Assembly: GCA_003164075.1 (NCBI GenBank)
Contig: PLRZ01000664.1
Coordinates: forward strand, 14,165 to 25,162
Reading direction: 5' to 3'
Source: Bryobacterales bacterium
GTDB taxonomy: Bacteria; Acidobacteriota; Terriglobia; Bryobacterales; Bryobacteraceae
Length of the DNA stretch: 10,998 nucleotides
In this document: in pieces, positions 1 through 6,834 of the stretch
Position numbering within the stretch: the stretch's first letter is position 1
How the letters are laid out: every line of letters begins with the position of its first letter
Made by a program: the position numbers and the translations under genes
The notes under the pieces: model-generated
What the model was told of the DNA's origin: nothing
The model's database searches: none
Seen by the model: the letters and a program-made list of their open reading frames with translations, nothing else

Positions 1-7
1 GCATTTG

Positions 8-45
8 ACAGAGCCGGGCCCAGAGGGCACCCCGTTAGGGAGCGA
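8..45 (+). repeat. Possible interspersed repeat fragment (REP-like)
   Basis: The string ACAGAGCCG (8-16), a spacer and CCGTTAGGGAGCGA (32-45) resemble the reverse strand of 7096-7122, where ACAGAGCCG is followed after a much shorter spacer by CCGTCAGGGAGCGA. The shared end blocks with a variable middle suggest two diverged members of one interspersed family, here in opposite orientation. The rest of 1-125 shows no gene or recognisable site. Whether the end of an upstream gene enters the window cannot be decided. Confidence 0.3.
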
Positions 46-125
46 TGGCGCACTTTCGAGACATTTGGTCAGCTTATTGTTTCGCGGGCTCTAAGTTCTT
101 CGAGTCCGGGCAAAGACATTATGGG

Positions 126-210
126 CCACGGATAAACACGGATGAACACAGATAAAAAGGCCAAAAAAGGAGGGTTTTTCTTATCGGTGTTCATCTGTGT
201 TCATCGGTGG
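126..210. repeat. Imperfect inverted repeat built from 10-bp tandem units
   Basis: The left arm 126-155 and the right arm 181-210 are inverted copies matching at 26 of 30 positions. A 25-nt A/G-rich spacer separates them. Each arm is itself a short tandem array with a period of about 10 bp, with units such as GATGAACACA and GATAAACACG. RNA from either strand could fold into a long hairpin. Dispersed sequences of this ATGAACACAGATGAACAC type are, from memory, common between genes in several bacterial phyla and have no agreed function. The right arm overlaps the longest possible start (GTG at 207) of the following gene, which argues against that start. Confidence 0.75.
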
Positions 211-272
211 CTGAATTTGTTTTGTGCGGCGCGGTGGCTCAGTCCGATCCCTCGGCAGCACCTGGCGACGGC

Positions 273-749
273 ATGAGCGTCCTAATCCTCTGCTACGGCA
301 ACCCGCTGCGGGGCGACGATGGAGTGGGCTGGCACGCCGCCGAGGGCCTGCGGGCCGTCATCAGGGATCCTCACGTGGAGATTCTCGCGCTGCACCAACT
401 CACTCCCGAGCTGATGGAGGCGATCAGCCACGCCGATCGAGTGATCTTTATCGACGCCTGCGTCGGTCCGGTCCCCGGCGAGATTCAAGAGCGCCAGGTA
501 GAGCCCCAAGCCGGCGGCGCCGCGTTCACGCACCACATCACGCCCGCGGCCTTGATGGCGGGCGCGATGGGGCTATACGGTCGCGCGCCGCAAGCTACTC
601 TGATCACGGTTACAGGCTCCGATTTCTCCTTGTCCGACAAACTTTCGCCCGTCGTCAGCTCGGCGGTGGATGCCATGGTTACCGCCTGTATTGCTTGTTT
701 TAGCAGGGCCTTGCGTCCAACCGCGCCGCATAGTAAACTTCAAGCCTAA
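273..749 (+). CDS. [NiFe]-hydrogenase maturation protease (peptidase M52, HyaD/HycI/HoxW type)
   Basis: A 158-residue protein of usual family length. The N-terminal strand plus GNPLRGDDGVG (residues 9-19) is the family signature. The three nickel-ligand positions known from E. coli HybD (Glu16, Asp62, His93) correspond to Asp16, Asp61 in the strand IFIDA, and His87 or His88 in THHIT. Enzymes of this family cleave the C-terminal tail of the hydrogenase large subunit after nickel insertion, in the cytoplasm. ATG 273 is chosen because the conserved first strand starts directly after it. In-frame GTGs at 207 and 234 would add residues encoded by repeat or non-conserved DNA. No strong ribosome-binding site is visible. 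No hydrogenase subunit or hyp gene lies downstream, and only 272 bp are visible upstream, so the partner enzyme is unknown. The last 15 or so residues look unstructured. Confidence 0.88.
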   Translation: MSVLILCYGNPLRGDDGVGWHAAEGLRAVIRDPHVEILALHQLTPELMEAISHADRVIFIDACVGPVPGEIQERQVEPQAGGAAFTHHITPAALMAGAMGLYGRAPQATLITVTGSDFSLSDKLSPVVSSAVDAMVTACIACFSRALRPTAPHSKLQA

Positions 750-839
750 GATCCACTGCTTCCCGGCGCCTCATGCCGCGATAGATGAGGTCCAGGCGTT
801 GCAGAGGTTGTTGCTCACTGGCTGTAGGAGATAACCTAA

Positions 840-1760
840 ATGACGAAGTACCTGTTCGCTACGTTTGCGCTTCTACTGGCGCTCGGTATCGGCCTGGCGC
901 GGAATCCGCCAAAGCCGGCTAATGCTGGAATGACTGTGGCCGATGTCCAAGAGATGGTCAAGTCCGGGCTCTCGGAGGATTTGATTATTGCCGCTCTGCG
1001 CAAGGACAACCACAGGTTTGACTTGGGCGCGCAGGATATGCTGGCGCTGAAAAAAGCGGGAGTCAGTGACAACATCATTAAAGTGATGCTCGATCCAACT
1101 GCTCCGGTGATTTCACCTGCCGTTCCCGCCGCTGGCGGCGTCGTTGGGATCAGAACCCCTAGAGCGTCCGGCGCAACTCCCGACGCGGGCATCTCGGAAG
1201 CGGCCATAGACGCCAACATGAACAATCCGGACGCGCCCCATGACTCGGGTATTTATATCCTCTCCGGGGATAAGATGACCGGGCTTGAGCGCGCCGCGAC
1301 GCAAGGAACAAAGACTGGTATGTTGGGGCACGTGTTGACGAGTGGCATCGTCAAGGGGAAGACCAAGGCGGTCCTTCCCGGACCGCGGGCGAGCATTCGG
1401 ACCAGCGATCAGCGCCCGGTATTCTATTTCTATTTCGAAGACAAGTCCGCCGCTCTGGGAAAGACAGGCTTCGGTGCGCAGACGGTTTCGAATCCGAACC
1501 AATTTGCCATGTTGAAGCTCGATCAGAAAAAGGATAGCCGCGAGGTGGTGATCGGAACCATCGGATTCGCCAGCGCTTCCACTGGCAGCGAAACGAAGGC
1601 GCAGATCGCGTTTAAGTCGGAGAAACTCCGTCCCGGCGTCTACCGTGTCATTCCCACCGTGAACATGGAGCCCGGTGAGTACTGTTTCGTCTCGTCATCG
1701 CCGGGCGGCGCGGCAGGCGCCGCGGACATTTTTGATTTCTCGATCAATCCGAACCAGTAG
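840..1760 (+). CDS. Secreted two-domain protein of unknown function
   Basis: A 306-residue protein with a ribosome-binding site (TAGGAG, 825-830) nine bases before ATG. Residues 1-29 form a signal peptide: one basic residue, a hydrophobic core at about 5-20, and a possible cleavage site after ANA (27-29), so it is probably exported. Residues 30-85 form a small helical domain (TVADVQEMVKSGLSEDLII, then LKKAGVSDNIIKVML) of a kind I recall from many acidobacterial secreted proteins. A Pro/Ala/Gly-rich linker follows (about 86-130). Residues 135-306 form a beta-rich domain: an IYIL strand, the segment GHVLTSGIVKGKTKAVLPGP, aromatic FYFYFED, and a PGEYCFVSS motif near the end. No catalytic motif is visible and only one Cys is present. 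It lies 69 bp before the permease on the same strand, so co-transcription is possible but not shown. Function is not known to me. Confidence 0.85.
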   Translation: MTKYLFATFALLLALGIGLARNPPKPANAGMTVADVQEMVKSGLSEDLIIAALRKDNHRFDLGAQDMLALKKAGVSDNIIKVMLDPTAPVISPAVPAAGGVVGIRTPRASGATPDAGISEAAIDANMNNPDAPHDSGIYILSGDKMTGLERAATQGTKTGMLGHVLTSGIVKGKTKAVLPGPRASIRTSDQRPVFYFYFEDKSAALGKTGFGAQTVSNPNQFAMLKLDQKKDSREVVIGTIGFASASTGSETKAQIAFKSEKLRPGVYRVIPTVNMEPGEYCFVSSSPGGAAGAADIFDFSINPNQ

Positions 1761-1808
1761 CCTTCTTGGATCTCGCTTTTTTGCGAACTCCCGGCCGCTC
1801 CGCGGCGT

Positions 1809-1831
1809 ATGAGTCTATTCTAGGGACTCAT
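1809..1831 (+). promoter_or_regulatory. Hairpin covering the permease start codon
   Basis: ATGAGTC (1809-1815) and GACTCAT (1825-1831) are perfect 7-bp inverted copies with a 9-nt loop. The loop holds TCTAGG, the start of the only Shine-Dalgarno-like sequence (TAGGGA, 1821-1826) before the permease ATG at 1830. Folding would pair the AT of the start codon. A second compact GC stem lies just upstream (GCCGC 1794-1798, GCGGC 1802-1806, 3-nt loop) but lacks a T-run, so it is not a standard terminator. A regulatory role is inferred from position only. Confidence 0.3.
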
Positions 1832-4277
1832 GCTCCAGGACTTTCGTTTCGGCCTCAAGCTCCTCTGGAAAGAGAAGGCTTTCACCATCACGGCGCTGCT
1901 TACGCTGGCGCTGTGCATTGGCGCCAACACCGCCATCTTCACGGTCCTCCGCACGGTGGTGCTGGAACCCCTGGCGTTTGCCCAACCGGACCGTCTGGTG
2001 TCGGTGTTCAACATCTATCCCGGTATCATGGTGACTGAAAACGGGTCGAACGCCGTCCCCGACTATTTCGACCGCCGTCAATTGACCGAGATCTTCGATT
2101 CCGTCGCTTTTAGCCGCGGGAATGGCTTCGACCTGGGGTCTGAGGGATCGCCCGTGCATCTCGAAGCGCAATCGGTGACACCTTCGTTTTTCCGCGTCCT
2201 GCGCGTCTCGCCAGTGCTGGGCCGCCCGTTCACCGAAGACGATGCGGTGTACAAGAAGGACCAGTACGCCATCCTCAGTTACGGCTTGTGGAAAGACAAG
2301 TTCGCCGGCGATATGCACATCCTGGGCCGCGATATCCGGTTGAGCGGCTTGCCGTACCGCGTGGTGGGGGTGATGCCCCGGGGATTCGAATCGCCCGGCT
2401 CCGAAGCCAAGCTGTGGGTGCCGCTTTCCTTCGCGCCCGAGCAGACACTGGATTCGGCGCGCCACAGTAATAGCTGGGACATGATCGCGCGCCTTCAACC
2501 GGGCGTGACGGTGGCAGCGGCGCAACGGCGCATCGACGTGCTCAATAAGTTCCAGGTGGAACGCTCCGGCAAATTGCGGACGCTGCTGGAAAATGCCCGC
2601 TTCGGCTCGGTGGTTCGCGGGCTGAAGGACGAGATGGTGCGGGATATCAAGCCGACGCTGTACCTTCTGCAGGCAGCCGTGCTCTTCGTGCTGCTGATCG
2701 GCTGCGTCAACGTGGCCAACCTGATGCTGGTGCGGTCCAACATCCGCATGAAGGAACTGGCCATCCGGCACAGCCTGGGCGCGGCGCGCGGGCGGCTGGC
2801 GCGCCAGTTGTTGACCGAAAGCGTCACGCTGGCCGGGCTCGGCGGACTGCTCGGCATCCTTCTGGCATATGGCGGCGTACGGGTTCTGGCGGTGCTGGGC
2901 GCGCAGGAACTGCCGCGCGGCGCGGCCATTCATCTGGACGCGGGTGCGCTGGCCTTCAGCGCGGCGGTGGCCGGGCTCACGGGATTGATCTTCGGCAGCG
3001 TCCCGGTGTATCACTTGATGCGACGCGATTTGAACGTGATTTTCCGCCAGACGGGACGCACCGGAACGAGCGAACGCGGCGCCGTGTGGACGCGTTCCGC
3101 GCTGGTGGTCTGCCAAGTCTCGCTGGCATTCGTACTGCTGATCGGCGCCGGACTTCTGACGCTCAGCTTTGCCCGCCTGCTGAACGTCAGCCCGGGATTT
3201 CAGCCCCAGAACGTCGATACCGCCCTCTTCGCCCTGCCGCGCTCGCGGTATGCGGATGACGTGCGGGTGCGCAATTTCGTTCTCGGCGTGATGGACGGCG
3301 TCCGCGCGATTCCCGGAGTGGCGCACGCCGGAGTTGCCGATCTGCTGCCCTTCGGCGGGAACAACAACAACAGCGTGATGAGCTTTGAAGGCCGAAGCCT
3401 GGGGCCGGGCGAGAATCCGCCGGTACCCGAATGGAATGTCGTGGATCCGGGCTATTTCGCGACCATGGGAATTCCGCTGCTGCAGGGGCGCGGCTTTACG
3501 CGCAGCGACACGGCCGATTCGGAGCGGGTGGTCATCATCGACCAGTACCTGGCGCACAAGTATTTTCCCAAAGGTGACGCCCTCGGCAACCGCATCATCC
3601 GCGGACTTCCCAACCTGCACCCGGACAAGGACTATCTCTGCACCATCGTTGGCGTGGCCGGCAGCGTGAAGAGCAGCGATCTGGCGGAGCGGAACCCCAT
3701 CGGTGAGTTGTACTTCGCCGACCAGCAGTATCCCACCCGATACATGTTTCTGGCGGTGAAATCCCGGGGGAGCGATGCGGGCATCGCCGCGGCGGTGCGG
3801 CGGGAATTTGCCAAGGCCGATCCGGAGCTGCCGCTGTTCGACGTGAAGAGCATGGACCAGCGCCTGTGGACCTCGGTGCGGGAGCGCCGTTCCGCCATGG
3901 CGATCTGCGCGGCGTTCGCGGTGCTGGCGCTGGTCTTATCGGCCATCGGGATCTACGGCGTGCTGGCCTACGCGGTATCGCAGCGGACGCGCGAATTCGG
4001 CATCCGGGTAGCGCTGGGAGCGCGCGCCGGCACGGTGGTGGGGATGGTGATGGGGCAAGGAATCCGGCTGGCGGCCATCGGGTTGGTGCTGGGGGTGGCC
4101 GGCGCGGCGGCGCTCACGCGGCTGATGACCAGGATGCTCTACGAAGTAAAGCCCACCGACCCGGTGGTGTTCGCGATTGTCGCGGGAGTGCTGATGGCGG
4201 TAGCGATGGTGGCCTCGCTCGTGCCATCTTTGCGGGTAGCGCGGATCAAGCCGGCGGCGGCGCTGCGGGTGGAGTGA
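1830..4277 (+). CDS. ADOP-family orphan ABC permease (duplicated MacB/FtsX type)
   Basis: An 815-residue inner-membrane protein, the typical length of acidobacterial duplicated orphan permeases. It contains two copies of a MacB_PCD plus FtsX unit. The N-terminus (MLQDFRFGLKLLWKEKAFTI) and the C-terminus ending PAAALRVE are family hallmarks. Predicted membrane segments are at about 19-42, 276-299, 329-354, 371-397, 424-450, 689-718, 737-765 and 779-805. Large extracytoplasmic domains lie at about 45-270 and 452-685. FtsX-like boxes follow the membrane helices (ELAIRHSLGAARGRLARQLL after the second, REFGIRVALGARAGTVVGMV after the sixth). Such permeases are thought to work with a separate MacB-type ATPase in export or mechanotransmission. 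No ATPase, membrane-fusion or outer-membrane gene lies in the window, which is normal for this family, and the substrate is unknown. The start is fixed by the family N-terminus. The gene converges on the peroxidase gene 20 bp away with no clear terminator between them. Confidence 0.93.
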   Translation: MLQDFRFGLKLLWKEKAFTITALLTLALCIGANTAIFTVLRTVVLEPLAFAQPDRLVSVFNIYPGIMVTENGSNAVPDYFDRRQLTEIFDSVAFSRGNGFDLGSEGSPVHLEAQSVTPSFFRVLRVSPVLGRPFTEDDAVYKKDQYAILSYGLWKDKFAGDMHILGRDIRLSGLPYRVVGVMPRGFESPGSEAKLWVPLSFAPEQTLDSARHSNSWDMIARLQPGVTVAAAQRRIDVLNKFQVERSGKLRTLLENARFGSVVRGLKDEMVRDIKPTLYLLQAAVLFVLLIGCVNVANLMLVRSNIRMKELAIRHSLGAARGRLARQLLTESVTLAGLGGLLGILLAYGGVRVLAVLGAQELPRGAAIHLDAGALAFSAAVAGLTGLIFGSVPVYHLMRRDLNVIFRQTGRTGTSERGAVWTRSALVVCQVSLAFVLLIGAGLLTLSFARLLNVSPGFQPQNVDTALFALPRSRYADDVRVRNFVLGVMDGVRAIPGVAHAGVADLLPFGGNNNNSVMSFEGRSLGPGENPPVPEWNVVDPGYFATMGIPLLQGRGFTRSDTADSERVVIIDQYLAHKYFPKGDALGNRIIRGLPNLHPDKDYLCTIVGVAGSVKSSDLAERNPIGELYFADQQYPTRYMFLAVKSRGSDAGIAAAVRREFAKADPELPLFDVKSMDQRLWTSVRERRSAMAICAAFAVLALVLSAIGIYGVLAYAVSQRTREFGIRVALGARAGTVVGMVMGQGIRLAAIGLVLGVAGAAALTRLMTRMLYEVKPTDPVVFAIVAGVLMAVAMVASLVPSLRVARIKPAAALRVE

Positions 4278-4297
4278 AGACTAACGGCAACAATACG

Positions 4298-4837
4298 TTA
4301 CTGCAGTGCTCTCTCGATGGCGCTGGTGACGTCGGCCGACTCCGGCGTTACGGCGGACTCGAATCGGGCGATCACTTTGCCGTCTTTGCCCACCAGAAAC
4401 TTGGTGAAGTTCCACTGGATGTCGCCGCCGGTCTTGGGGTTGGCCTGCTTATCGGTGAGGAACTGGTAGAGCGGGTGGATGTCGGCGCCCTTCACCGAAA
4501 TCTTGGAGTAGATCGGGAACGTCACGTTGTACTTACTGCTGCAGAAGGTCTTGATCTCCTCGTTGGTGCCGGGTTCCTGTCCCCCGAAATTATTGGCGGG
4601 GAAGCCCAGGATCACAAATCCGCGGTCCTTATACTTCTCGTAGATTTTTTCCAGGCCGGCATACTGCGGGGTGAAGCCGCACCTGCTGGCCACGTTCACA
4701 ATGAGCACCACTTTGCCCTGATACTGCGAGAGCGGGGCCGGTTTGCCATCGATGGAATTAAGAGTGAATTCGAGCACGTTGGAAGCTCCAAAAAGCGCGG
4801 CCGTCATGGCGACGCCGGCGAACAGCAATTTGCGCAT
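4298..4837 (-). CDS. Exported thioredoxin-type glutathione peroxidase (Cys-GPx)
   Basis: A 179-residue protein with a short signal-peptide-like N-terminus (residues 1-19, basic then hydrophobic), suggesting periplasmic location. The thioredoxin-fold GPx core follows. The peroxidatic Cys53 lies in NVASRCGFT, Gln87 in FGGQEPG, and Trp142-Asn143 in IQWNFTKFLVG, so the full catalytic tetrad is present. Cys99 in FCSSKYNV occupies the place of the resolving Cys of plant and bacterial thioredoxin-dependent GPxs, while the middle Cys of plant enzymes is Ala81. The enzyme should therefore reduce hydrogen peroxide or lipid hydroperoxides using thioredoxin-like donors rather than glutathione; this is inferred from family knowledge. 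The start is the ATG before RKLLFAG. No good Shine-Dalgarno sequence is visible upstream. The gene is divergent from the YfiT-like gene across a palindromic spacer. Confidence 0.93.
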   Translation of the reverse strand: MRKLLFAGVAMTAALFGASNVLEFTLNSIDGKPAPLSQYQGKVVLIVNVASRCGFTPQYAGLEKIYEKYKDRGFVILGFPANNFGGQEPGTNEEIKTFCSSKYNVTFPIYSKISVKGADIHPLYQFLTDKQANPKTGGDIQWNFTKFLVGKDGKVIARFESAVTPESADVTSAIERALQ

Positions 4838-4874
4838 ATGCAGGAGAAGATGAGCGCGCCGGGGAAAAGTCGCA

Positions 4875-4966
4875 GGCTATTTCGGGGACAGGCTACATAA
4901 CCTCGAAATTCAAGCCGGTGAGCGCAACGGAGTTTCGAGGTTATGTAGCCTGTCCCCGAAATAGCC
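4875..4966. repeat. Perfect inverted repeat with 34-bp arms (REP/MITE-like)
   Basis: Arms 4875-4908 and 4933-4966 are exact reverse complements over all 34 bases, separated by 24 bases. The element fills most of the 151-bp gap between two divergent genes. Reading outward, each gene sees the same 34-nt sequence in the same orientation, ending 37 bp before the peroxidase start and 22 bp before the YfiT-like start. It contains CCTGTCCCCGAAAT. From memory, GGGGACAG-type palindromes occur near REP-associated tyrosine transposases (RAYT), so a transposase-mobilised element is plausible, but no transposase is present here. Perfect arm identity suggests recent insertion, gene conversion or selection. 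A separate promoter for either gene would have to lie in or overlap the repeat. Confidence 0.9.
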
Positions 4967-4988
4967 CCTAACTGGTAAGATCTGGTAC

Positions 4989-5510
4989 ATGGACTTGCGC
5001 TATCCCGTTGGAAAATTCGATTGGTCCGCGCCCGTGGATCCGGCCATGCGGCCACAGTGGATCGCCCGGCTCGCCGAGGCGGGCGCGTGCTTTCGGGAGG
5101 CGGTCCGCGGCCTCGACCAGCAACAGCTCGATACGCCCTACCGGCCCGGCGGATGGACTGTCCGCCAGGTGATCCATCATGTGCCCGACAGTCACATGAA
5201 CTGCTTTATCCGCTTCCGCTTGGCGCTTACCGAGGAGGAGCCTGTAATCAAGCCGTACGACGAGGCCAAATGGGCGGAATTGCACGATTCCCGCACCGCG
5301 CCGGTGGAAGTCTCGTTGCAACTTCTGGAGTGCCTGCACAACCGCTGGGTAAACATGATGGACGCCATGTCCGATGACGATTTCGAACGCAAGTTCCGCC
5401 ATCCGGAAGTGGGTCTGCTGGGGCTGAATACGGTGCTGGGGGGGTACGCCTGGCACTGCCGCCATCACGCCGCCCATATCACCGGTCTGCGCCAGCGCAT
5501 GGGGTGGTGA
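4989..5510 (+). CDS. DinB/YfiT-family putative metal-dependent thiol S-transferase
   Basis: A 173-residue protein, the usual length for YfiT/BstA-like DinB-superfamily proteins, which form a four-helix bundle. Signature segments are YRPGGWTVRQVIHHVPDSHM (51-70), the PYDEAKWAEL box (89-98) and the C-terminal WHCRHHAAHITGL (155-167). By comparison with B. subtilis YfiT, the metal ligands are likely His64 (or His63), His156 and His160. Members of the superfamily transfer low-molecular-weight thiols such as bacillithiol to electrophiles, and Acidobacteriota are reported to include bacillithiol users. The exact substrate cannot be told from sequence. No signal peptide, so cytoplasmic. ATG 4989 is supported by the conserved N-terminal LRYPVGKF; only a weak GGTAAGA stretch lies upstream. 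It is divergent from the peroxidase gene, a context that fits thiol/oxidative defence. Confidence 0.88.
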   Translation: MDLRYPVGKFDWSAPVDPAMRPQWIARLAEAGACFREAVRGLDQQQLDTPYRPGGWTVRQVIHHVPDSHMNCFIRFRLALTEEEPVIKPYDEAKWAELHDSRTAPVEVSLQLLECLHNRWVNMMDAMSDDDFERKFRHPEVGLLGLNTVLGGYAWHCRHHAAHITGLRQRMGW

Positions 5511-5578
5511 CGAACGGGTAACAAACGGTTAGAACCGAACCGGCGCCGGGCGCGTCCAATACGGTGGGGACGCTGGCG

Positions 5579-5584
5579 TATAAT
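5579..5584 (+). promoter_or_regulatory. Candidate -10 box for the S41-homologue gene
   Basis: A perfect TATAAT lies 32 bp before the start of the S41 homologue, which would give a leader of about 26 nt. No good -35 hexamer (TTGACA-like) lies at the usual 16-18 bp spacing, so the promoter is uncertain. It would let the gene be transcribed independently of the YfiT-like gene 106 bp upstream. A short purine stretch (GGAGAG, 5599-5604) is the probable ribosome-binding site, about 12 bp before ATG. Confidence 0.35.
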
Positions 5585-5616
5585 GACCTTAGGCTTCCGG
5601 AGAGAGTTCCATACCT

Positions 5617-6834
5617 ATGAATAGCCGTATGAAGTGGTTGGTGGTGAGCGGTTCGACCTGCCTCACGGTAATCCTCCTGACGGGGATGATGCTGGGAAAG
5701 AGTTCGGACCAATCGTCGTCCGATACCTATAAGCACCTCAAAGTTTTCGCCGAAGTGGTGGGTCACATCAAGGAAGAGTACGTGGAAGACCCCGACATGA
5801 AGGCGGTGTCACTGGGTGCTCTCAATGGAATGCTGGAATCCGTCGATCCCTTTGCCAGCTATCTGAGTGCCGATCAGTATCGCGAATACACCAGAAATAA
5901 AGATGCGCATCGTGGCGACGTAGGGCTGATCCTGTCGAAGAAGTTCGGCTACCTGGGCGTGCTGGACGCCATTCCGAACTCTCCCGCCGCCAAGGCCGGC
6001 CTGGTGTACGGCGACATCATTGAAGGCATCAAAGGGATCACCACAAGGGACATGTCGCTCGCCTCCGCGGAGATGCTGCTGCAGGGCGAGAGCGGGACCA
6101 CTTTGGATCTGAGCGTGGTGCGGGTGCGCCGGCCGGAGCCGACCACCGTGAGCCTGGTGCGCGCCAACATCGTGCTTCCTCCGGTGGAGGCCAAGATGCT
6201 GGAGGGCCAGGTCGGCTATGTCAATGTGGATGCACTGTCGCCCGCGCTGGTGAAGGACACCGCCGCCGCCATCCAGAAACTACAGAAAGACGGCGCGCAG
6301 AAGCTGGTGGTGGACGTGCGCGATTGCGGCACCGGAAGCCCGGAAGACGGCATTGCGCTGGCTAACCTCTTCCTGAAGCAGGGGCGCATCACTTATCTGA
6401 AGGGCCAGCGGTATCCGCAAAAGAACTTCGATGCCGACCCGGCGAAAGCCATCACCACCCTGCCGGTAGCGGTGCTGACGAATGGCGGTACGGCGGACGC
6501 CGCCGAGATCCTGGCGGCCGCGCTACAGGACAACAAGCGCGGACAGGTGGTGGGAGAACGCACTCACGGCGACGCCGCCCTGCGCCAACCGGTGACCATG
6601 GACGATGGCAGCGTGATTATTCTCTCGGTAGCCAAGTATTTCTCCGCCGACGGCAAGGCCATTCAGGACACCGGCGTGATTCCGGCTACCCTGATGAAGG
6701 AGCCGGAGGTGCAGGTGGAATACGACGACAACGGCCTGCCCATCCCTCCTTCGGCGGACCAGCTTGAAAAGAAGAAGACGGAGAACGATCCGGTGGTGAA
6801 GAAGGCCGTGGAAGTCCTGGCGGCCAAGGGCTAA
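5617..6834 (+). CDS. S41 C-terminal-processing-protease homologue lacking the catalytic residues (probable pseudoprotease)
   Basis: A 405-residue protein with CtpA/CtpB/Prc architecture. It has an N-terminal membrane anchor or signal (about 8-26), a helical region ending in the conserved LESVDPFASYLSADQY (73-88), and a PDZ domain (about 99-172, with SPAAKAGLVYGDIIEGIKG). The S41 core spans about 195-365, and the Lys/Glu-rich tail is 366-405. It should sit in the periplasm or on the inner membrane. In active enzymes (B. subtilis CtpB Ser309/Lys334/Gln338) the Ser follows GTA and the Lys is 25 residues later in GKG. Here the aligned residues are Asp294 (GGTADAAEI), Asp319 (THGDAAL) and Arg323, with identical 25- and 4-residue spacing. 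The usual LRNNPGG loop is also altered, to VRDCGTGSPEDG (234-245). The frame is otherwise intact with conserved fold motifs (YFSADGKAIQDTGVIP), so it looks like a maintained, non-proteolytic PDZ/S41 protein acting as binder, adaptor or decoy. That role is inference. Confidence 0.88.
   Translation: MNSRMKWLVVSGSTCLTVILLTGMMLGKSSDQSSSDTYKHLKVFAEVVGHIKEEYVEDPDMKAVSLGALNGMLESVDPFASYLSADQYREYTRNKDAHRGDVGLILSKKFGYLGVLDAIPNSPAAKAGLVYGDIIEGIKGITTRDMSLASAEMLLQGESGTTLDLSVVRVRRPEPTTVSLVRANIVLPPVEAKMLEGQVGYVNVDALSPALVKDTAAAIQKLQKDGAQKLVVDVRDCGTGSPEDGIALANLFLKQGRITYLKGQRYPQKNFDADPAKAITTLPVAVLTNGGTADAAEILAAALQDNKRGQVVGERTHGDAALRQPVTMDDGSVIILSVAKYFSADGKAIQDTGVIPATLMKEPEVQVEYDDNGLPIPPSADQLEKKKTENDPVVKKAVEVLAAKG

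Noticed and set aside
207..272. Longer start (GTG 207) for the hydrogenase maturation protease
   Set aside because: The GTG lies in the arm of the inverted repeat, and the extra 22 residues precede the conserved first strand that normally begins right after Met.
1815..3620. Very long open frame (601 codons) on the - strand opposite the permease
   Set aside because: It is antisense to the unmistakable ADOP permease. Its translation is rich in His, Gln, Arg and Ala with no domain, as expected from a mirrored G/C-rich third-position pattern.
3866..4900. 344-codon + strand frame running from the permease end through the peroxidase
   Set aside because: It overlaps two well-identified genes in other frames, has no conserved motif and a Gly/Arg/Ala-rich composition. 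It is a shadow frame.
4849..4900. Short + strand frame (MSAPGKSRR...) preceded by AGGAGAAG in the divergent spacer
   Set aside because: Only 16 codons, and its end lies inside the palindrome arm. The ribosome-site-like bases are the antisense of the peroxidase leader, so coincidence is more likely.
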